NCBI GenBank assembly: GCA_019636675.1
Contig: JAHBXC010000002.1
Location: 744,001-808,000 of the forward strand
Length of the DNA: 64,000 nt
Origin: Phycisphaeraceae bacterium
GTDB lineage: Bacteria; Planctomycetota; Phycisphaerae; Phycisphaerales; UBA1924
Reading direction: 5' to 3'
Made by a program: the position numbers and the translations under genes. Numbering within the stretch: position 1 is the stretch's first letter; every line of letters starts with the position of its first letter. Shown here piece by piece: positions 7,207 through 16,053 of this stretch. The notes under the pieces are model-generated. The model was not told the origin of the DNA, did no database searches, and saw only the letters and a list, made by a program, of their open reading frames with translations.

Positions 7207-8880
7207 ATGCTCTTTGAGATACTCAACGGACTTGGACAACTCGCGACCGGTTCCCCCGGTTCCCCCGGTTCCCCCGGTTCCCCCGGCGCCCCCGGCGCAT
7301 CCGGGGGGCCAGCGCTGAGCGGGGGCGCGTCGTGGGTCGTCGGGATTTTCGCGGGTGTGCTGATCGGCGCCGCGATCGGCTTCGCTGTGGTGCGGTTCTC
7401 GGCTCGTGGCGCGGTGAGCCGCGCCCGGGTCGAGGCGGCGCGAATGGTCGAGGACGGGCGTCGCCAGGCCGAGGACGCGGCACGGGCGGCCACGCTCGAC
7501 GCCGAGAAGAAGGCCCTCGAGAAGCAGCGAAGGGCCGACGCCGACGCCGAGGCCAAGCGGGCGGAGCTGCGCGAGGACGAGAAGCGGCTCAAGAAGCGCG
7601 AGGACCTGCTGGACCGCAAGCTCGAGACGCTGGCCTCCAAGGAGGAGACGCTCACGAAGGAGCTGGCGTCCCTGGAGGCGCGCGCCGAGAAGCTCGCGAC
7701 GCGCGAGGACGAGGTGGCGCAGACCCTCGAGAAGCAGACCCAGAAGCTCGTGCAGATCTCGGACTGGTCGCGTGAGAAGGCCCGCGAGGAGTTGCTCCGC
7801 CGGGTCGAGGAGGAATCCCGGCTCGATGTCGCCAAGGTCACTCGCCGCATCATCGACGACGCGCAGAGCGAGGCGAAGGAGCGTGCGCAGGAGATCCTGC
7901 TGCAGTCCATCCAGCGGTACGCCAGCGAGACCACCAGCGAGAGCACGGTGCGGAGCGTGCCCATCCCCAGCGACGACATGAAGGGGCGCATCATCGGTCG
8001 CGAGGGCCGCAATATTCGCGCGATCGAGAAGGCCACCGGCGTGGACATCCTCGTCGACGACACGCCCGGCGTGATCGCGGTCTCGTCGTTCGACAAGGTG
8101 CGCCAGGCGGTCGCGGTCGAGGCGCTCCAGCGACTGGTGGCCGACGGGCGCGTGCATCCGACGCGCATCGAGGAGGTCGTCGAGCAGGTCCGCAAGGAGA
8201 TGGAGGAACGCGTCGTCAAGTACGGCAAGGACGCGGTCCTCGAGGCCAAGCTGCGCGGCGTGCATCCGAAGGTGCGCGACGCGATGGGCAAGCTCCACTT
8301 CCGAACTTCGTACGGGCAGAACGTCCTGCGCCACAGCATGGAGGTCGCGTTCCTCTCGCAGATCATCGCGGACCAGCTGGGCATGGATGGGCGCGTCGCG
8401 CGGCGCTGCGGTTTCCTCCACGACATCGGCAAGGCGATGGACCACGAGATGGAGGGCGGGCACCCCAAGATCGGCATGGAGTTCGCGAAGGCCCACGGCG
8501 AGGAGGAGCCCGTCCTCAACGCGATCGGGGGCCACCACGGCGACATCCCGGCGACGAGCTGGTTCACCCCCATCGTGATGGCCGCCGACGCGGTCAGCGG
8601 CGCCCGGCCCGGCGCGCGGCGCGAGTCCCTCGAGAAGTACATCCAGCGCCTCGACCACCTGCAGGGCATCGCCCTGGCGGAGCACGGCGTGACGGAAGCG
8701 TTCGCGATCCAGGCGGGTCGCGAGGTTCGCGTGATGGTCGACGCCGGGCGCGTGGGCGACGACGAGGCCCTGCTCATCGCGAAGCGCATCGCCGACAAGG
8801 TCAGCGAAGAGATGACCTTCCCGGGTGAGATCAAGGTGACGGTGCTGCGCGAGACGAGGGCGGTGGAGTACGCGCGGTGA
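7207..8880 (+). CDS. rny: Ribonuclease Y
   Basis: Membrane-anchored endoribonuclease of mRNA turnover, 557 residues from ATG 7207. An unusual Gly-Ser-Pro repeat (about 15-33) precedes the single transmembrane helix (about 42-64). A long charged coiled coil follows, then a KH domain (IIGREGRNIRAIEK, about 262-275) and an HD domain with FLHDIGKAMDHE around residue 405. The RNase Y order (membrane helix, coiled coil, KH, HD) is complete. The Gly-Pro stretch is encoded by a 9-base tandem repeat and is not typical of the family. An in-frame GTG at 7180 is possible but less likely. Confidence 0.95.
   Translation: MLFEILNGLGQLATGSPGSPGSPGSPGAPGASGGPALSGGASWVVGIFAGVLIGAAIGFAVVRFSARGAVSRARVEAARMVEDGRRQAEDAARAATLDAEKKALEKQRRADADAEAKRAELREDEKRLKKREDLLDRKLETLASKEETLTKELASLEARAEKLATREDEVAQTLEKQTQKLVQISDWSREKAREELLRRVEEESRLDVAKVTRRIIDDAQSEAKERAQEILLQSIQRYASETTSESTVRSVPIPSDDMKGRIIGREGRNIRAIEKATGVDILVDDTPGVIAVSSFDKVRQAVAVEALQRLVADGRVHPTRIEEVVEQVRKEMEERVVKYGKDAVLEAKLRGVHPKVRDAMGKLHFRTSYGQNVLRHSMEVAFLSQIIADQLGMDGRVARRCGFLHDIGKAMDHEMEGGHPKIGMEFAKAHGEEEPVLNAIGGHHGDIPATSWFTPIVMAADAVSGARPGARRESLEKYIQRLDHLQGIALAEHGVTEAFAIQAGREVRVMVDAGRVGDDEALLIAKRIADKVSEEMTFPGEIKVTVLRETRAVEYAR
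7249..7302 (+). repeat. 9-bp tandem repeat inside rny
   Basis: Four exact GGTTCCCCC units (7249-7284) are followed by GGCGCCCCC and GGCGCATCC. They encode (G-S-P)4-G-A-P-G-A-S just before the transmembrane helix. The opposite strand reads as G5N4 units, like the repeat in dnaX. Confidence 0.85.
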
Positions 8881-10116
8881 TCAGTTTGGGAGCAAGGTCA
8901 GGCGAAGGACCTGCTGCACGCGTGTGCTCTCGATCAACTCCAGGCCGTAGGTGTCACGCAGTGCCGCGTTGACCGACTCGATCGAGCCGGGGTCAAACCG
9001 GATCGCCGGGAGCACGAAGGCGCCATCGAGAGCGGTGTGGTCCAGCACGACTCGCCCCATCGCCTGTTCCAGTGTTGTCACGAGTGATCCGATCGGCGCC
9101 CCGTCCTCTGCGGCGAACTCTGTCGGGGAGTGGCGGTAGCCGCGATTCTGCGGGGCTTTGTTCAAATCCACTTTCGCGTTTTCGGATCTGATCAGCCGCC
9201 AGACTTTGGTTTCCGTCTCGACGAGCGATGCGTCGTAGCCCATGCCCTGCGCGGCAAGATTGGCAGCTGCGATACGGAGCGAGAACGCGGGGCTTTCGGT
9301 AGGCCAGCGAACTACGAGGTCGTACACATCTTCGGTGGATGGATGATTCGGAGGGAATTCGATCTGCCCAGGGCGGAGGCCGCTCACGCGTGCGAGCACT
9401 GCGCGCGGAGTGAGTCGCGTGAGCGAGAACGCATCGCCCGAATCGATGCCACCACCCGGAGAGTAGGGGTTCTTCCGGACGATGATCTGGAACTCCGGGC
9501 GGTGGCGGGGTGCGGCGGAGAGGGGGTCGCTGCCAGCGATGAAGTCCTTGGCGTTGCGTGCGAGGTCTTCGTACGCCACCGCCAGATCTTTGCGTTCCGC
9601 GGTCTCGAAGTCGAACGCGTCCATCTGCCCTTCGATGTATCCTCGAAGGGTTTCTCGCGTCAGGGACTTCGGGTGGACAACTCCGGCGACGACGCCGCTT
9701 TGGTTGATGATGATCGTTCGCGGGATCGCGCGCACGCCGTAGGCGCGAAAGGTCGCGCCGTTGTCGTCGTGCGCTATCGGGAACTTCATGGAGCGGTGTT
9801 CGAGAAACTGTCGTGTCGTCTCGGGGGGTTCGTCTGTGACTGCGAGGAAGACCACATCGTCGCGCTCAGCGAACTGATCGTGAATCTCGTTCAGGTGCGG
9901 GATCGCCGCGACGCACGGGCCGCACCAGGTCGCCCAGAACTCGAGAACGACGACCTTGCCCCGAAGTTCTTCGAGCGTGCGCGGCGCGTCCGCTGGCGCG
10001 TTGGTGATCTCTTTCAGCGTGAGCGGAGGCGCCGGGTCTCCCGGGCGAGGCAGCGCGAAGGCGGCCGCGGACAGCAGCGCGAGTGCGGCGACGGTGGTGG
10101 CGATTCGATTGAGCAT
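8881..10116 (-). CDS. TlpA-like thioredoxin fused to a DUF3738 (TIGR03435) domain
   Basis: Exported protein of 411 residues. A signal peptide (MLNRIATTVAALALLSAAAFA) leads into a thioredoxin-fold domain with the redox motif WCGPC (C65 and C68) and the cis-proline region RAIPRTIII. From about residue 200 to the end it matches the soil-bacterial DUF3738 pattern, ending with LDHTALDGAFVLP and RDTYGLELIESTRVQ. TlpA proteins usually reduce extracytoplasmic disulfides; the role of DUF3738 is unknown to me. The stop abuts the rny stop with no base between them. Thiol activity is inferred from the CxxC. Confidence 0.85.
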   Translation of the reverse strand: MLNRIATTVAALALLSAAAFALPRPGDPAPPLTLKEITNAPADAPRTLEELRGKVVVLEFWATWCGPCVAAIPHLNEIHDQFAERDDVVFLAVTDEPPETTRQFLEHRSMKFPIAHDDNGATFRAYGVRAIPRTIIINQSGVVAGVVHPKSLTRETLRGYIEGQMDAFDFETAERKDLAVAYEDLARNAKDFIAGSDPLSAAPRHRPEFQIIVRKNPYSPGGGIDSGDAFSLTRLTPRAVLARVSGLRPGQIEFPPNHPSTEDVYDLVVRWPTESPAFSLRIAAANLAAQGMGYDASLVETETKVWRLIRSENAKVDLNKAPQNRGYRHSPTEFAAEDGAPIGSLVTTLEQAMGRVVLDHTALDGAFVLPAIRFDPGSIESVNAALRDTYGLELIESTRVQQVLRLTLLPN

Positions 10117-10172
10117 TGGCCGGAACCCTCCCGTTTGGGTGAAGGGCTCCAGCGTACCGCGCCGGGGTGGGG

Positions 10173-11213
10173 TTACACAAGAGGTCTTTGCGCGGATTCC
10201 CGGGCGGGGTCACGGATCCCCACCGTTTCTCCCACGATGTACAGCGGGCGGTTCTTCACCTCGTCGTAGATGCGACCCAGATATTCCCCGATCAGGCCGA
10301 TCGCGATCAACTGGATGCCGCCCAGGAAAAGGACGAGCGTCACGAGGGTGGTGAAGCCGGTGAAGGCGGTCTCGACGCCGGTCAGGCGCTTGATCACGAA
10401 GTACGCGGCGACGAGGAAGCCGAAGGCGCTCACGAGCGCGCCGGCGGCGATCATGAGGCGGAGGGGTTTGTAGGAGAAACTCAGGACGCCGTCGGCGGCG
10501 TAACGGAAGAGGCGCGAGAAGGTCTGCTTGGGCTCGCCCCCGAGGCGCGCGTCGCGGTCGTACTCGACGACGCGCTGCTCGAAGCCGATCCACGCGCGCA
10601 GGCCGGGGAAGAAGCGGTTGCGCTCGGTGAGGCGCTGCATCTGCTCGAGCGCGGGCTTGCCGAGCAGACCGAAGACGCCGGTCTGCGCCGGGATCGGGAA
10701 GTCGGTCATCCAGCGGAAGCCGAGGTGGAACCCGCGGAGGAGCAGGCCGCGCAGGCCGGTCTCGGCGCGCGAGCGGCGCACGGCGAGGACGACCTGCGCG
10801 CCGTCTTCGCGCCACGCGCGCACGAGGTCGGGGATGACCTCGGGAGGGTCCTGCAGGTCGGCGTCCATGATGATGGCTGCGTCGGCGCTGGCGTGCGCGA
10901 GGCCCGCGGTGATCGCGGGCTGGTGCCCGAAGTTGCGCGAGAGGGAGAGCAGGCAGAAGCGCGGGTCGCGCGCGTGCTGCTCTCGGATGAGTCGCGCCGT
11001 TGTATCGCGGCTGCCGTCGTTGACGAGGATGACGCGCCACTCGCAGCCCGGGATCGAGTCGCAGACGCGTGTCAGGCGCTCAAAGAGCGTCGCGAGGATC
11101 GCTTCCTCGTTGAACACGGGGATGACGAGGTCGAGCGTGAAGCGCTGCGCCGGGGCGTCGCTCGCCGGCTTGGGCTCGATCAGCGTCGCGTCGCTGGTGG
11201 GCGTGTGGGGCAT
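10173..11213 (-). CDS. Glycosyltransferase family 2, polyprenyl-phosphate type
   Basis: Inverting GT-A glycosyltransferase of the dolichyl-phosphate-mannose synthase/GtrB/ArnC group, 346 residues. The nucleotide-binding start LVIPVFNEE is at 29-37, NDGSRD at 65-70, and the metal-binding DADLQDPP at 117-124. Two C-terminal transmembrane segments (about 255-277 and 290-315) are typical of enzymes that load a sugar on undecaprenyl phosphate. The start is the ATG at 11213. The GT39-like gene just upstream on the same strand uses lipid-linked sugars, so the pair probably works together: one makes the donor, the other transfers it outside. Confidence 0.93.
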   Translation of the reverse strand: MPHTPTSDATLIEPKPASDAPAQRFTLDLVIPVFNEEAILATLFERLTRVCDSIPGCEWRVILVNDGSRDTTARLIREQHARDPRFCLLSLSRNFGHQPAITAGLAHASADAAIIMDADLQDPPEVIPDLVRAWREDGAQVVLAVRRSRAETGLRGLLLRGFHLGFRWMTDFPIPAQTGVFGLLGKPALEQMQRLTERNRFFPGLRAWIGFEQRVVEYDRDARLGGEPKQTFSRLFRYAADGVLSFSYKPLRLMIAAGALVSAFGFLVAAYFVIKRLTGVETAFTGFTTLVTLVLFLGGIQLIAIGLIGEYLGRIYDEVKNRPLYIVGETVGIRDPARESAQRPLV

Positions 11214-11232
11214 CCGGGGAGAAGTGTAGTGG

Positions 11233-12810
11233 TCACGGCGCGCCGGCGGCGGGGCGGCGGGGCGGGATGTAGGCCCGTCCGAGAATCTCGCCGGCGTCGC
11301 GCATGTCGGCGCGGAACGGGCGAACGACGGGCGTGGCGGCGAAGGGCTCGAGTTCGACGAGGTCGGGGAAGCGAGCACGCAGGTCGTCGAGGTAGGCGCG
11401 GTCCGGTTCGCGCGAGGGTTGTCCTTCTCGGGGCTCGTCGCCGATTTTCCAGACGACCATGCCGCCGCGGGCGAGGACATCGTCGTCGGTCAGCCAGAAG
11501 GTGCGCGCCGGGTCGGCGTGGATGTAGACCGACGCGCGCGAGGGCCCGTACCAGGAGACGAGCCCGCCGTACCACTCGTCGGCGAGGACGATGGGGAGCG
11601 GGACGCCGGGGTTGCGCAAACTCCATTCCGCCTCGATGTTCTTCGCGAGCGAGCGCCCGTCGAAGTTGGTTCGCTTCGCGTCGTTTCTGGCGATCGGCGC
11701 GACGGAGTTGTCGAGGAGGTACGCGCCCATCGCGAGCATGAAGAGCACGGCCCACGCGGTCATGAGCGGGCGGATGCGAGAGCGGCGCGGGTCGAACAGC
11801 ATGCACGCGGCGAGGAGCGCCGGGACAGCGATGAGCATGGGGGTGCCCCACATGGAGCGAAGGCGGGCGCCGGTCAGCATGGAATACGCGATCATCGCGA
11901 GCACCGGCCCGAGGGCGATCAGCGCGAGGTAGAGGAATCTGGTCGGGGCGGCGGCGCGCTCGCGCGAGAATCGCCCCCCGGCGGCGAGGAGGGGCACGAG
12001 GGCGAACACGCACGCGAATGTCTGCGCGAGGAGGAACTTGAGGGGGTGCGTGAGGTGGTCGAGGATCTCACGCTCGCCCGCGCTGGCGCGGGCCATGCCG
12101 TAGCGGAGGGTGATGAAGTCGGTCTCGAGCATCCAGCGGAAGTGGGGGAGGAAGACCAGCGTCGCGACGACGCCGGCGAGGTAGGGACCCGGCGTGCGCA
12201 GGGAGCGTCGGCCCGAGGGCGAGAGGAGCACAAAGAGCGCGAGCGGCGGCAGCGCGAAGGCGGCGAGGTACTTGGTGAGCATCGCGCCGCCGAAGAGCAC
12301 GCCGACGCTGATCCAGTGGGGGATGGAGCGCCGGTCGAGAGCGCGCCAGAAGCAGAGAAAGAGCAGCCCCCAGAGCGGGATCTGGAGGACATTGACATTG
12401 AACTCGGGGCTGGTGAAGTGCATGTAGTTCACGCCGACGAGCAGCGCGATCGTCGAGAGCGCGGCGCGCCCTTCGTCGAGAAGGTCGCGCGCGAGGCGCC
12501 ACATCGCGAGCGAGCAGATCGCGACGCAGAGTTGCGAGAGGGCGTAGAGCGCGATATCCGAGCGTTGCCCTACGACGGCCGCGATCTCGGCGGCCCATGC
12601 CGACAGCGGCGGGTGCTTGTCGTAGCCCATCGACCACTCGCGTCCCCAGGCGAGCGCTTCGATGACGTCGAGGGGGAGACTCGTGTTGGTCAGGGTCGGG
12701 AGGATCGTCCACGCCAGCGCGTGCGCCAGCACGAGGAGCGGGACGAGGGCGCGTGCTCGGGAGGCGAGCCAGTCGAGCGCGTTGGGCGGGGAGGTGCTGA
12801 GCGGTTCCAC
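11233..12810 (-). CDS. ArnT-like (GT39/GT83) membrane glycosyltransferase
   Basis: Polytopic protein of 525 residues with about ten transmembrane helices, a first-loop acidic segment (NTSLPLDVIEALAWG) and GYDKHPPLSAW, the conserved DxHPP motif of ArnT-like enzymes. A soluble C-terminal part of about 150 residues contains DEWYGGLVSWY. Such enzymes move a sugar from polyprenyl phosphate to a lipid or protein acceptor outside the membrane. I choose GTG 12810 because TATGCT (12819-12824, minus) lies 8 bases upstream and it leaves room for a divergent promoter. ATG 12861 is the alternative and would add 17 residues. It is followed by its GT2 partner. Confidence 0.87.
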   Translation of the reverse strand: MEPLSTSPPNALDWLASRARALVPLLVLAHALAWTILPTLTNTSLPLDVIEALAWGREWSMGYDKHPPLSAWAAEIAAVVGQRSDIALYALSQLCVAICSLAMWRLARDLLDEGRAALSTIALLVGVNYMHFTSPEFNVNVLQIPLWGLLFLCFWRALDRRSIPHWISVGVLFGGAMLTKYLAAFALPPLALFVLLSPSGRRSLRTPGPYLAGVVATLVFLPHFRWMLETDFITLRYGMARASAGEREILDHLTHPLKFLLAQTFACVFALVPLLAAGGRFSRERAAAPTRFLYLALIALGPVLAMIAYSMLTGARLRSMWGTPMLIAVPALLAACMLFDPRRSRIRPLMTAWAVLFMLAMGAYLLDNSVAPIARNDAKRTNFDGRSLAKNIEAEWSLRNPGVPLPIVLADEWYGGLVSWYGPSRASVYIHADPARTFWLTDDDVLARGGMVVWKIGDEPREGQPSREPDRAYLDDLRARFPDLVELEPFAATPVVRPFRADMRDAGEILGRAYIPPRRPAAGAP

Positions 12811-12818
12811 GGGCGGGA

Positions 12819-12824
12819 AGCATA
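12819..12824 (-). promoter_or_regulatory. -10 element of the GT39-like gene
   Basis: TATGCT on the minus strand ends 8 bases before GTG 12810. It supports that start and a leaderless transcript, divergent from the ELM1-like gene at 12893. Confidence 0.4.
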
Positions 12825-12892
12825 CCCCGAACGCGGGAACGGCTGAGCGGGCGCCTTGCATGTCGGTCGCGGCCGGTGTTTGATGGCTGCGC

Positions 12893-13837
12893 ATGGGTTC
12901 GCCACCGCTCATCTGGGTCATCGGCGACGGGAAGGCCGGGCACGAGAACCAGTCGATGGGCCTGGCGCTGGCGATGACACGCCTGACGGGAGCGAGAGTC
13001 GAGCGCCGTGGTGTGGAGCGCGCTGGCGTCCTGTCGCGCGTCTTCGCCGGGGCGCCCCCGGTCGGTGAGGGAGGAGCGCCGTGGCTCGCGATCGGCGCCG
13101 GGGCGTCGACGCACGCGACGGTGCTCGCGTGCGGGCGCGTGCACGGGGCGAAGACGGTGGCGCTGATGAACCCCGGGTGGCGCCGTCGCCGGTTTGATCT
13201 GTGCGTGATCCCCGAGCACGACGGCGTGCGTGAGGGGGGGCGCGTGGTGGTTACGAAGGGTGCGATCAATCTGGTGCGTCCGTCGCTGGCCCGGGAAGAG
13301 CGTGCCGGGCTGGTGCTCGTGGGCGGGCCTTCGAAGCATCACGGGTGGGACGGAGCGGAGATCGCGAGGCAGGTGCGTGCGATCGTGGAGCGGAGCGGCG
13401 GGGATCGCGCGTGGACGCTGACGACCTCTCGGCGCACGCCTCTGGAGACGCTGGACGCGCTGGAGCGCGCGTTCGCGGACGCCCCGGCGCTGCGGGCGCG
13501 CGTGTCGATCTGGCCAGTGGAGCGGACCGATCGGGAGTGGCTGCTCGCGCGCTACGCCGAGAGCGCCGAGGTCTGGGTGAGCGAGGACAGCGTGTCGATG
13601 GTGTACGAGGCGCTGACGAGCGGCGCGCGGGTCGGGCTGCTGCGGGTCGACAGGGTCGGCGACGGCGGGCGCGTCGTGCGCGGGCTCGACGCGCTGCTGC
13701 GCGACGGCTGGGCGACCGGGTTCGAGGAATGGTCGCGCAGCGGCGCGCTGCGTCCGCCGCCGGGCGTGCTTGACGAGGCGGACCGCGTCGCCCGCGTGGT
13801 CTCGGATCGGTTCGGCTTCGCCGGGGGGGCGGCGTGA
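12893..13837 (+). CDS. ELM1/GtrOC1-family putative glycosyltransferase
   Basis: 314 residues matching the 'mitochondrial fission ELM1' family (PF06258), whose bacterial members sit in LPS and other glycan clusters. Family features are GDGKAGHENQSMGLA at 11-25, a middle segment LVLVGGPSKHHGW, and the C-terminal VSEDSVSMVYEALTSG. The fold resembles a GT-B glycosyltransferase; acceptor and donor are unknown. It starts one or more bases from the divergent GT39-like gene's upstream region and overlaps the next gene by four bases (GTGA), so the three following glycosyltransferases are probably co-translated. Confidence 0.88.
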   Translation: MGSPPLIWVIGDGKAGHENQSMGLALAMTRLTGARVERRGVERAGVLSRVFAGAPPVGEGGAPWLAIGAGASTHATVLACGRVHGAKTVALMNPGWRRRRFDLCVIPEHDGVREGGRVVVTKGAINLVRPSLAREERAGLVLVGGPSKHHGWDGAEIARQVRAIVERSGGDRAWTLTTSRRTPLETLDALERAFADAPALRARVSIWPVERTDREWLLARYAESAEVWVSEDSVSMVYEALTSGARVGLLRVDRVGDGGRVVRGLDALLRDGWATGFEEWSRSGALRPPPGVLDEADRVARVVSDRFGFAGGAA

Positions 13838-14958
13838 CGGCGAACCCCCGGCGATTGACGGTCGTGCAGTGCGTGCCCGCGCTGCAGGGCGGCGGCGTGG
13901 AGCGCGGGACGCTCGAGATCTCACGCGCGATCGTCGGGCGAGGGCACCGATCGATCGTGATCAGCGAGGGGGGGCGTCTGGTCGACCAGCTCCGGCGCGA
14001 GGGAGGCGAGCACACGCTCTGGCCGATCGGGAAGAAATCGCTCGCGACGCTGCGCCTGGTCGGGCGTCTGCGTCGTTTCTGCGAGAACGAGCGCGTCGAC
14101 ATCCTGCACGCGCGTTCGCGCGTCCCGGCGTGGGTGTGCCTTCTCGCGTGGCGCGGGATGCCCGAGGCGACGCGACCCCGGTTCATCACGACGATGCACG
14201 GGGTGCATTCGGTCAGTCGCTACAGCGAGGTGATGACCCGGGGCGAGCGCGTCATCGCGGTGAGCGAGACGGTCCGCGCGCACATCGCGGGAGAGTACCC
14301 GCGATGCGATCTGTCCAGGGTGACGGTGATCCCGCGCGGCGTGGACGACGACGAGTTCCCGTACGGGTTGCGGCCCAGCGAGGAATGGCTTGGCGCGTTC
14401 CGGCGCGAGCGCGCGGGGTGCGAGGGGCGTTTCGTCGCGCTGCTGCCGGGGCGTGTGACGCGCCTCAAGGGGCACGCGGACGCGGTGCGGGCGCTGCACG
14501 CTGCGCGCGAGCGCGGCGTCGACGCGCACCTGCTCGTCGTGGGGGGCGTCGACCCGAAGAAGGAGTCGCTTCGCCGCGAGGTTGAAGAGCTGGCGCGTTC
14601 GCTGGGGGTGGCGGAGCGTGTGGAGTTCGTCGGGCACCGATCGGACATCCGTGAGTGGATGTGCGTGAGCGACGCGGTGCTGGCGTGCTCGACGCAGCCG
14701 GAGTCGTTCGGGCGCACGGCGCTGGAGGCGGTAAAACTCGGTCGCCCGGTGATCGGGTACGACCACGGGGGCGTGGGCGAGGTGATGCGCGAGGTGTTCC
14801 CGTGGGGTCTCGTGCCCCCGGGCGACTGGCGCGCGATGGGGGAGCGGATTGTTGAGTGCGCGAGGGTGCGCCCAGTGGTCGAGAGGACCGGGCTGTACAC
14901 GCTGCGCGCGATGCAGGACGCGACGATCTCGCTGTACGAGGAGGCCGCTCGTGGGTGA
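13834..14958 (+). CDS. Glycosyltransferase family 4 (first of two)
   Basis: GT-B retaining glycosyltransferase of 374 residues. The N-terminal half has the acceptor-side glycine loop (VPALQGGGVERGTLE). The C-terminal half carries PGRVTRLKGH, GHRSDIREWM and the E-x7-E donor motif PESFGRTALEA, followed by GYDHGGVGEVM. The GTG start overlaps the ELM1-like stop, and the end overlaps the next GT4 by eight bases. Probably acts on a lipid-linked or lipid A-like glycan at the inner membrane face; the sugar is unknown. Confidence 0.93.
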   Translation: MTANPRRLTVVQCVPALQGGGVERGTLEISRAIVGRGHRSIVISEGGRLVDQLRREGGEHTLWPIGKKSLATLRLVGRLRRFCENERVDILHARSRVPAWVCLLAWRGMPEATRPRFITTMHGVHSVSRYSEVMTRGERVIAVSETVRAHIAGEYPRCDLSRVTVIPRGVDDDEFPYGLRPSEEWLGAFRRERAGCEGRFVALLPGRVTRLKGHADAVRALHAARERGVDAHLLVVGGVDPKKESLRREVEELARSLGVAERVEFVGHRSDIREWMCVSDAVLACSTQPESFGRTALEAVKLGRPVIGYDHGGVGEVMREVFPWGLVPPGDWRAMGERIVECARVRPVVERTGLYTLRAMQDATISLYEEAARG

Positions 14959-16018
14959 GACTGCGGCGCTGCGCGTCCTCCATCTTGTCTGCGGCGAGCA
15001 CGAGCGGGGCGGGATGCAGAAGCACGTGCTCGACCTGACAGCGGCGCAGCGCGCGGCCGGCGACACCCCGGCCCTCGCGGCGCACCCGTCCTTTGGCGAG
15101 TTCGTCGCGCCCGGGGTCGAGCTGATCCCGCTGGACACGGCGCGCAGCCGGCGCGACGCGTCGCTGCGCGAGGATGTCCGTGCGGTCATCGCGAGGTGGA
15201 AGCCGGATGTCGTGCACGCGCACGCCGGCAAGGCGTCGGCGGTCGTCGCGTCGCTTCTGCCGCTGGACTGCGCGACCGTCTCGACGGTGCACGGGCTGAA
15301 GCGCGACCTGCGCGCCCCGGCGCGGTTCGATCGCGTGATCGCGGTGAGCGAGTTCGCGGCGCGGCGCCTCCCGGAGGGCAGGTGCGTCGTGGTGCTCAAC
15401 GGCGCGGACCCGGCGCGGCCGGGATCGGACACGCCGGCGACACTCGCGGGGTTCTTCGGGGGCGACGGGGGCGACGGGAATGATCCGATCGCGATCGCGG
15501 TTGGGCGCCTGGCGCCGGTCAAGGGGTTCGATACGGCGATCCGCGCCTGGGCGCGGGTGGAGCGCGGGCGCCTGTTGATCGTCGGCGACGGTCCCGAGCG
15601 GGCGCGTCTCGAGCGTCTGGTGCGCAGGCATGGGCTGGGCGGGCGCGTCGCGTTCGCCGGGACGCGTGCCGATGGGGGAGCGCTGATCTCGCGTGCGGCC
15701 CTGCTGGTCGCGCCCTCGCAGCGCGAGGGATTCCCGTATGTCGTGGTCGAGGCGCTGCTCGCGCGCGTGCCGATCGTGACGACGACGACCTCCGGCGCGT
15801 CGCCCATGATTCCCGGGCCGTTCCTCGTTGCGCCGGGGCGTCCGAAGCGACTGGCGGCGGCGGTGCGGCGAGCGCTGGACGACCCCCAGGGCGCGAGAAG
15901 GGAGTTTGCCCCGGTGTTCGCCCGGGCGTCGGAGGAGCTCACCTTGGCCGGGATGGCGAAGGGGACCCGCGATGTCTACTTGAAGGCCATCGCCCACGCT
16001 CGCACTCGCACGCCCTGA
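14951..16018 (+). CDS. Glycosyltransferase family 4 (second of two)
   Basis: 355-residue GT-B glycosyltransferase. The start is GTG 14951, giving MGETAALRVLHLVCGEHERG, which overlaps the previous gene. It has GGMQKHVLDL near the N-terminus, AVGRLAPVKGFDTAI in the middle, and QREGFPYVVVEALL as the E-x7-E donor site. A short GGDGGDGND insert near residue 170 comes from two 9-base repeat units. It is co-directional and overlapping with the ELM1-like gene and the first GT4, so the three form one operon. The sugar is not predictable. Confidence 0.92.
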   Translation: MGETAALRVLHLVCGEHERGGMQKHVLDLTAAQRAAGDTPALAAHPSFGEFVAPGVELIPLDTARSRRDASLREDVRAVIARWKPDVVHAHAGKASAVVASLLPLDCATVSTVHGLKRDLRAPARFDRVIAVSEFAARRLPEGRCVVVLNGADPARPGSDTPATLAGFFGGDGGDGNDPIAIAVGRLAPVKGFDTAIRAWARVERGRLLIVGDGPERARLERLVRRHGLGGRVAFAGTRADGGALISRAALLVAPSQREGFPYVVVEALLARVPIVTTTTSGASPMIPGPFLVAPGRPKRLAAAVRRALDDPQGARREFAPVFARASEELTLAGMAKGTRDVYLKAIAHARTRTP

Positions 16019-16053
16019 GCGCGGTATGCTGGTGCGCAAAGGGAGTGTGCCTC

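Noticed and set aside
4660..8685. A 1,341-codon open frame on the minus strand
   Set aside because: It spans rny antisense and the real permease in another frame; the sequence is low-complexity and Arg-rich.
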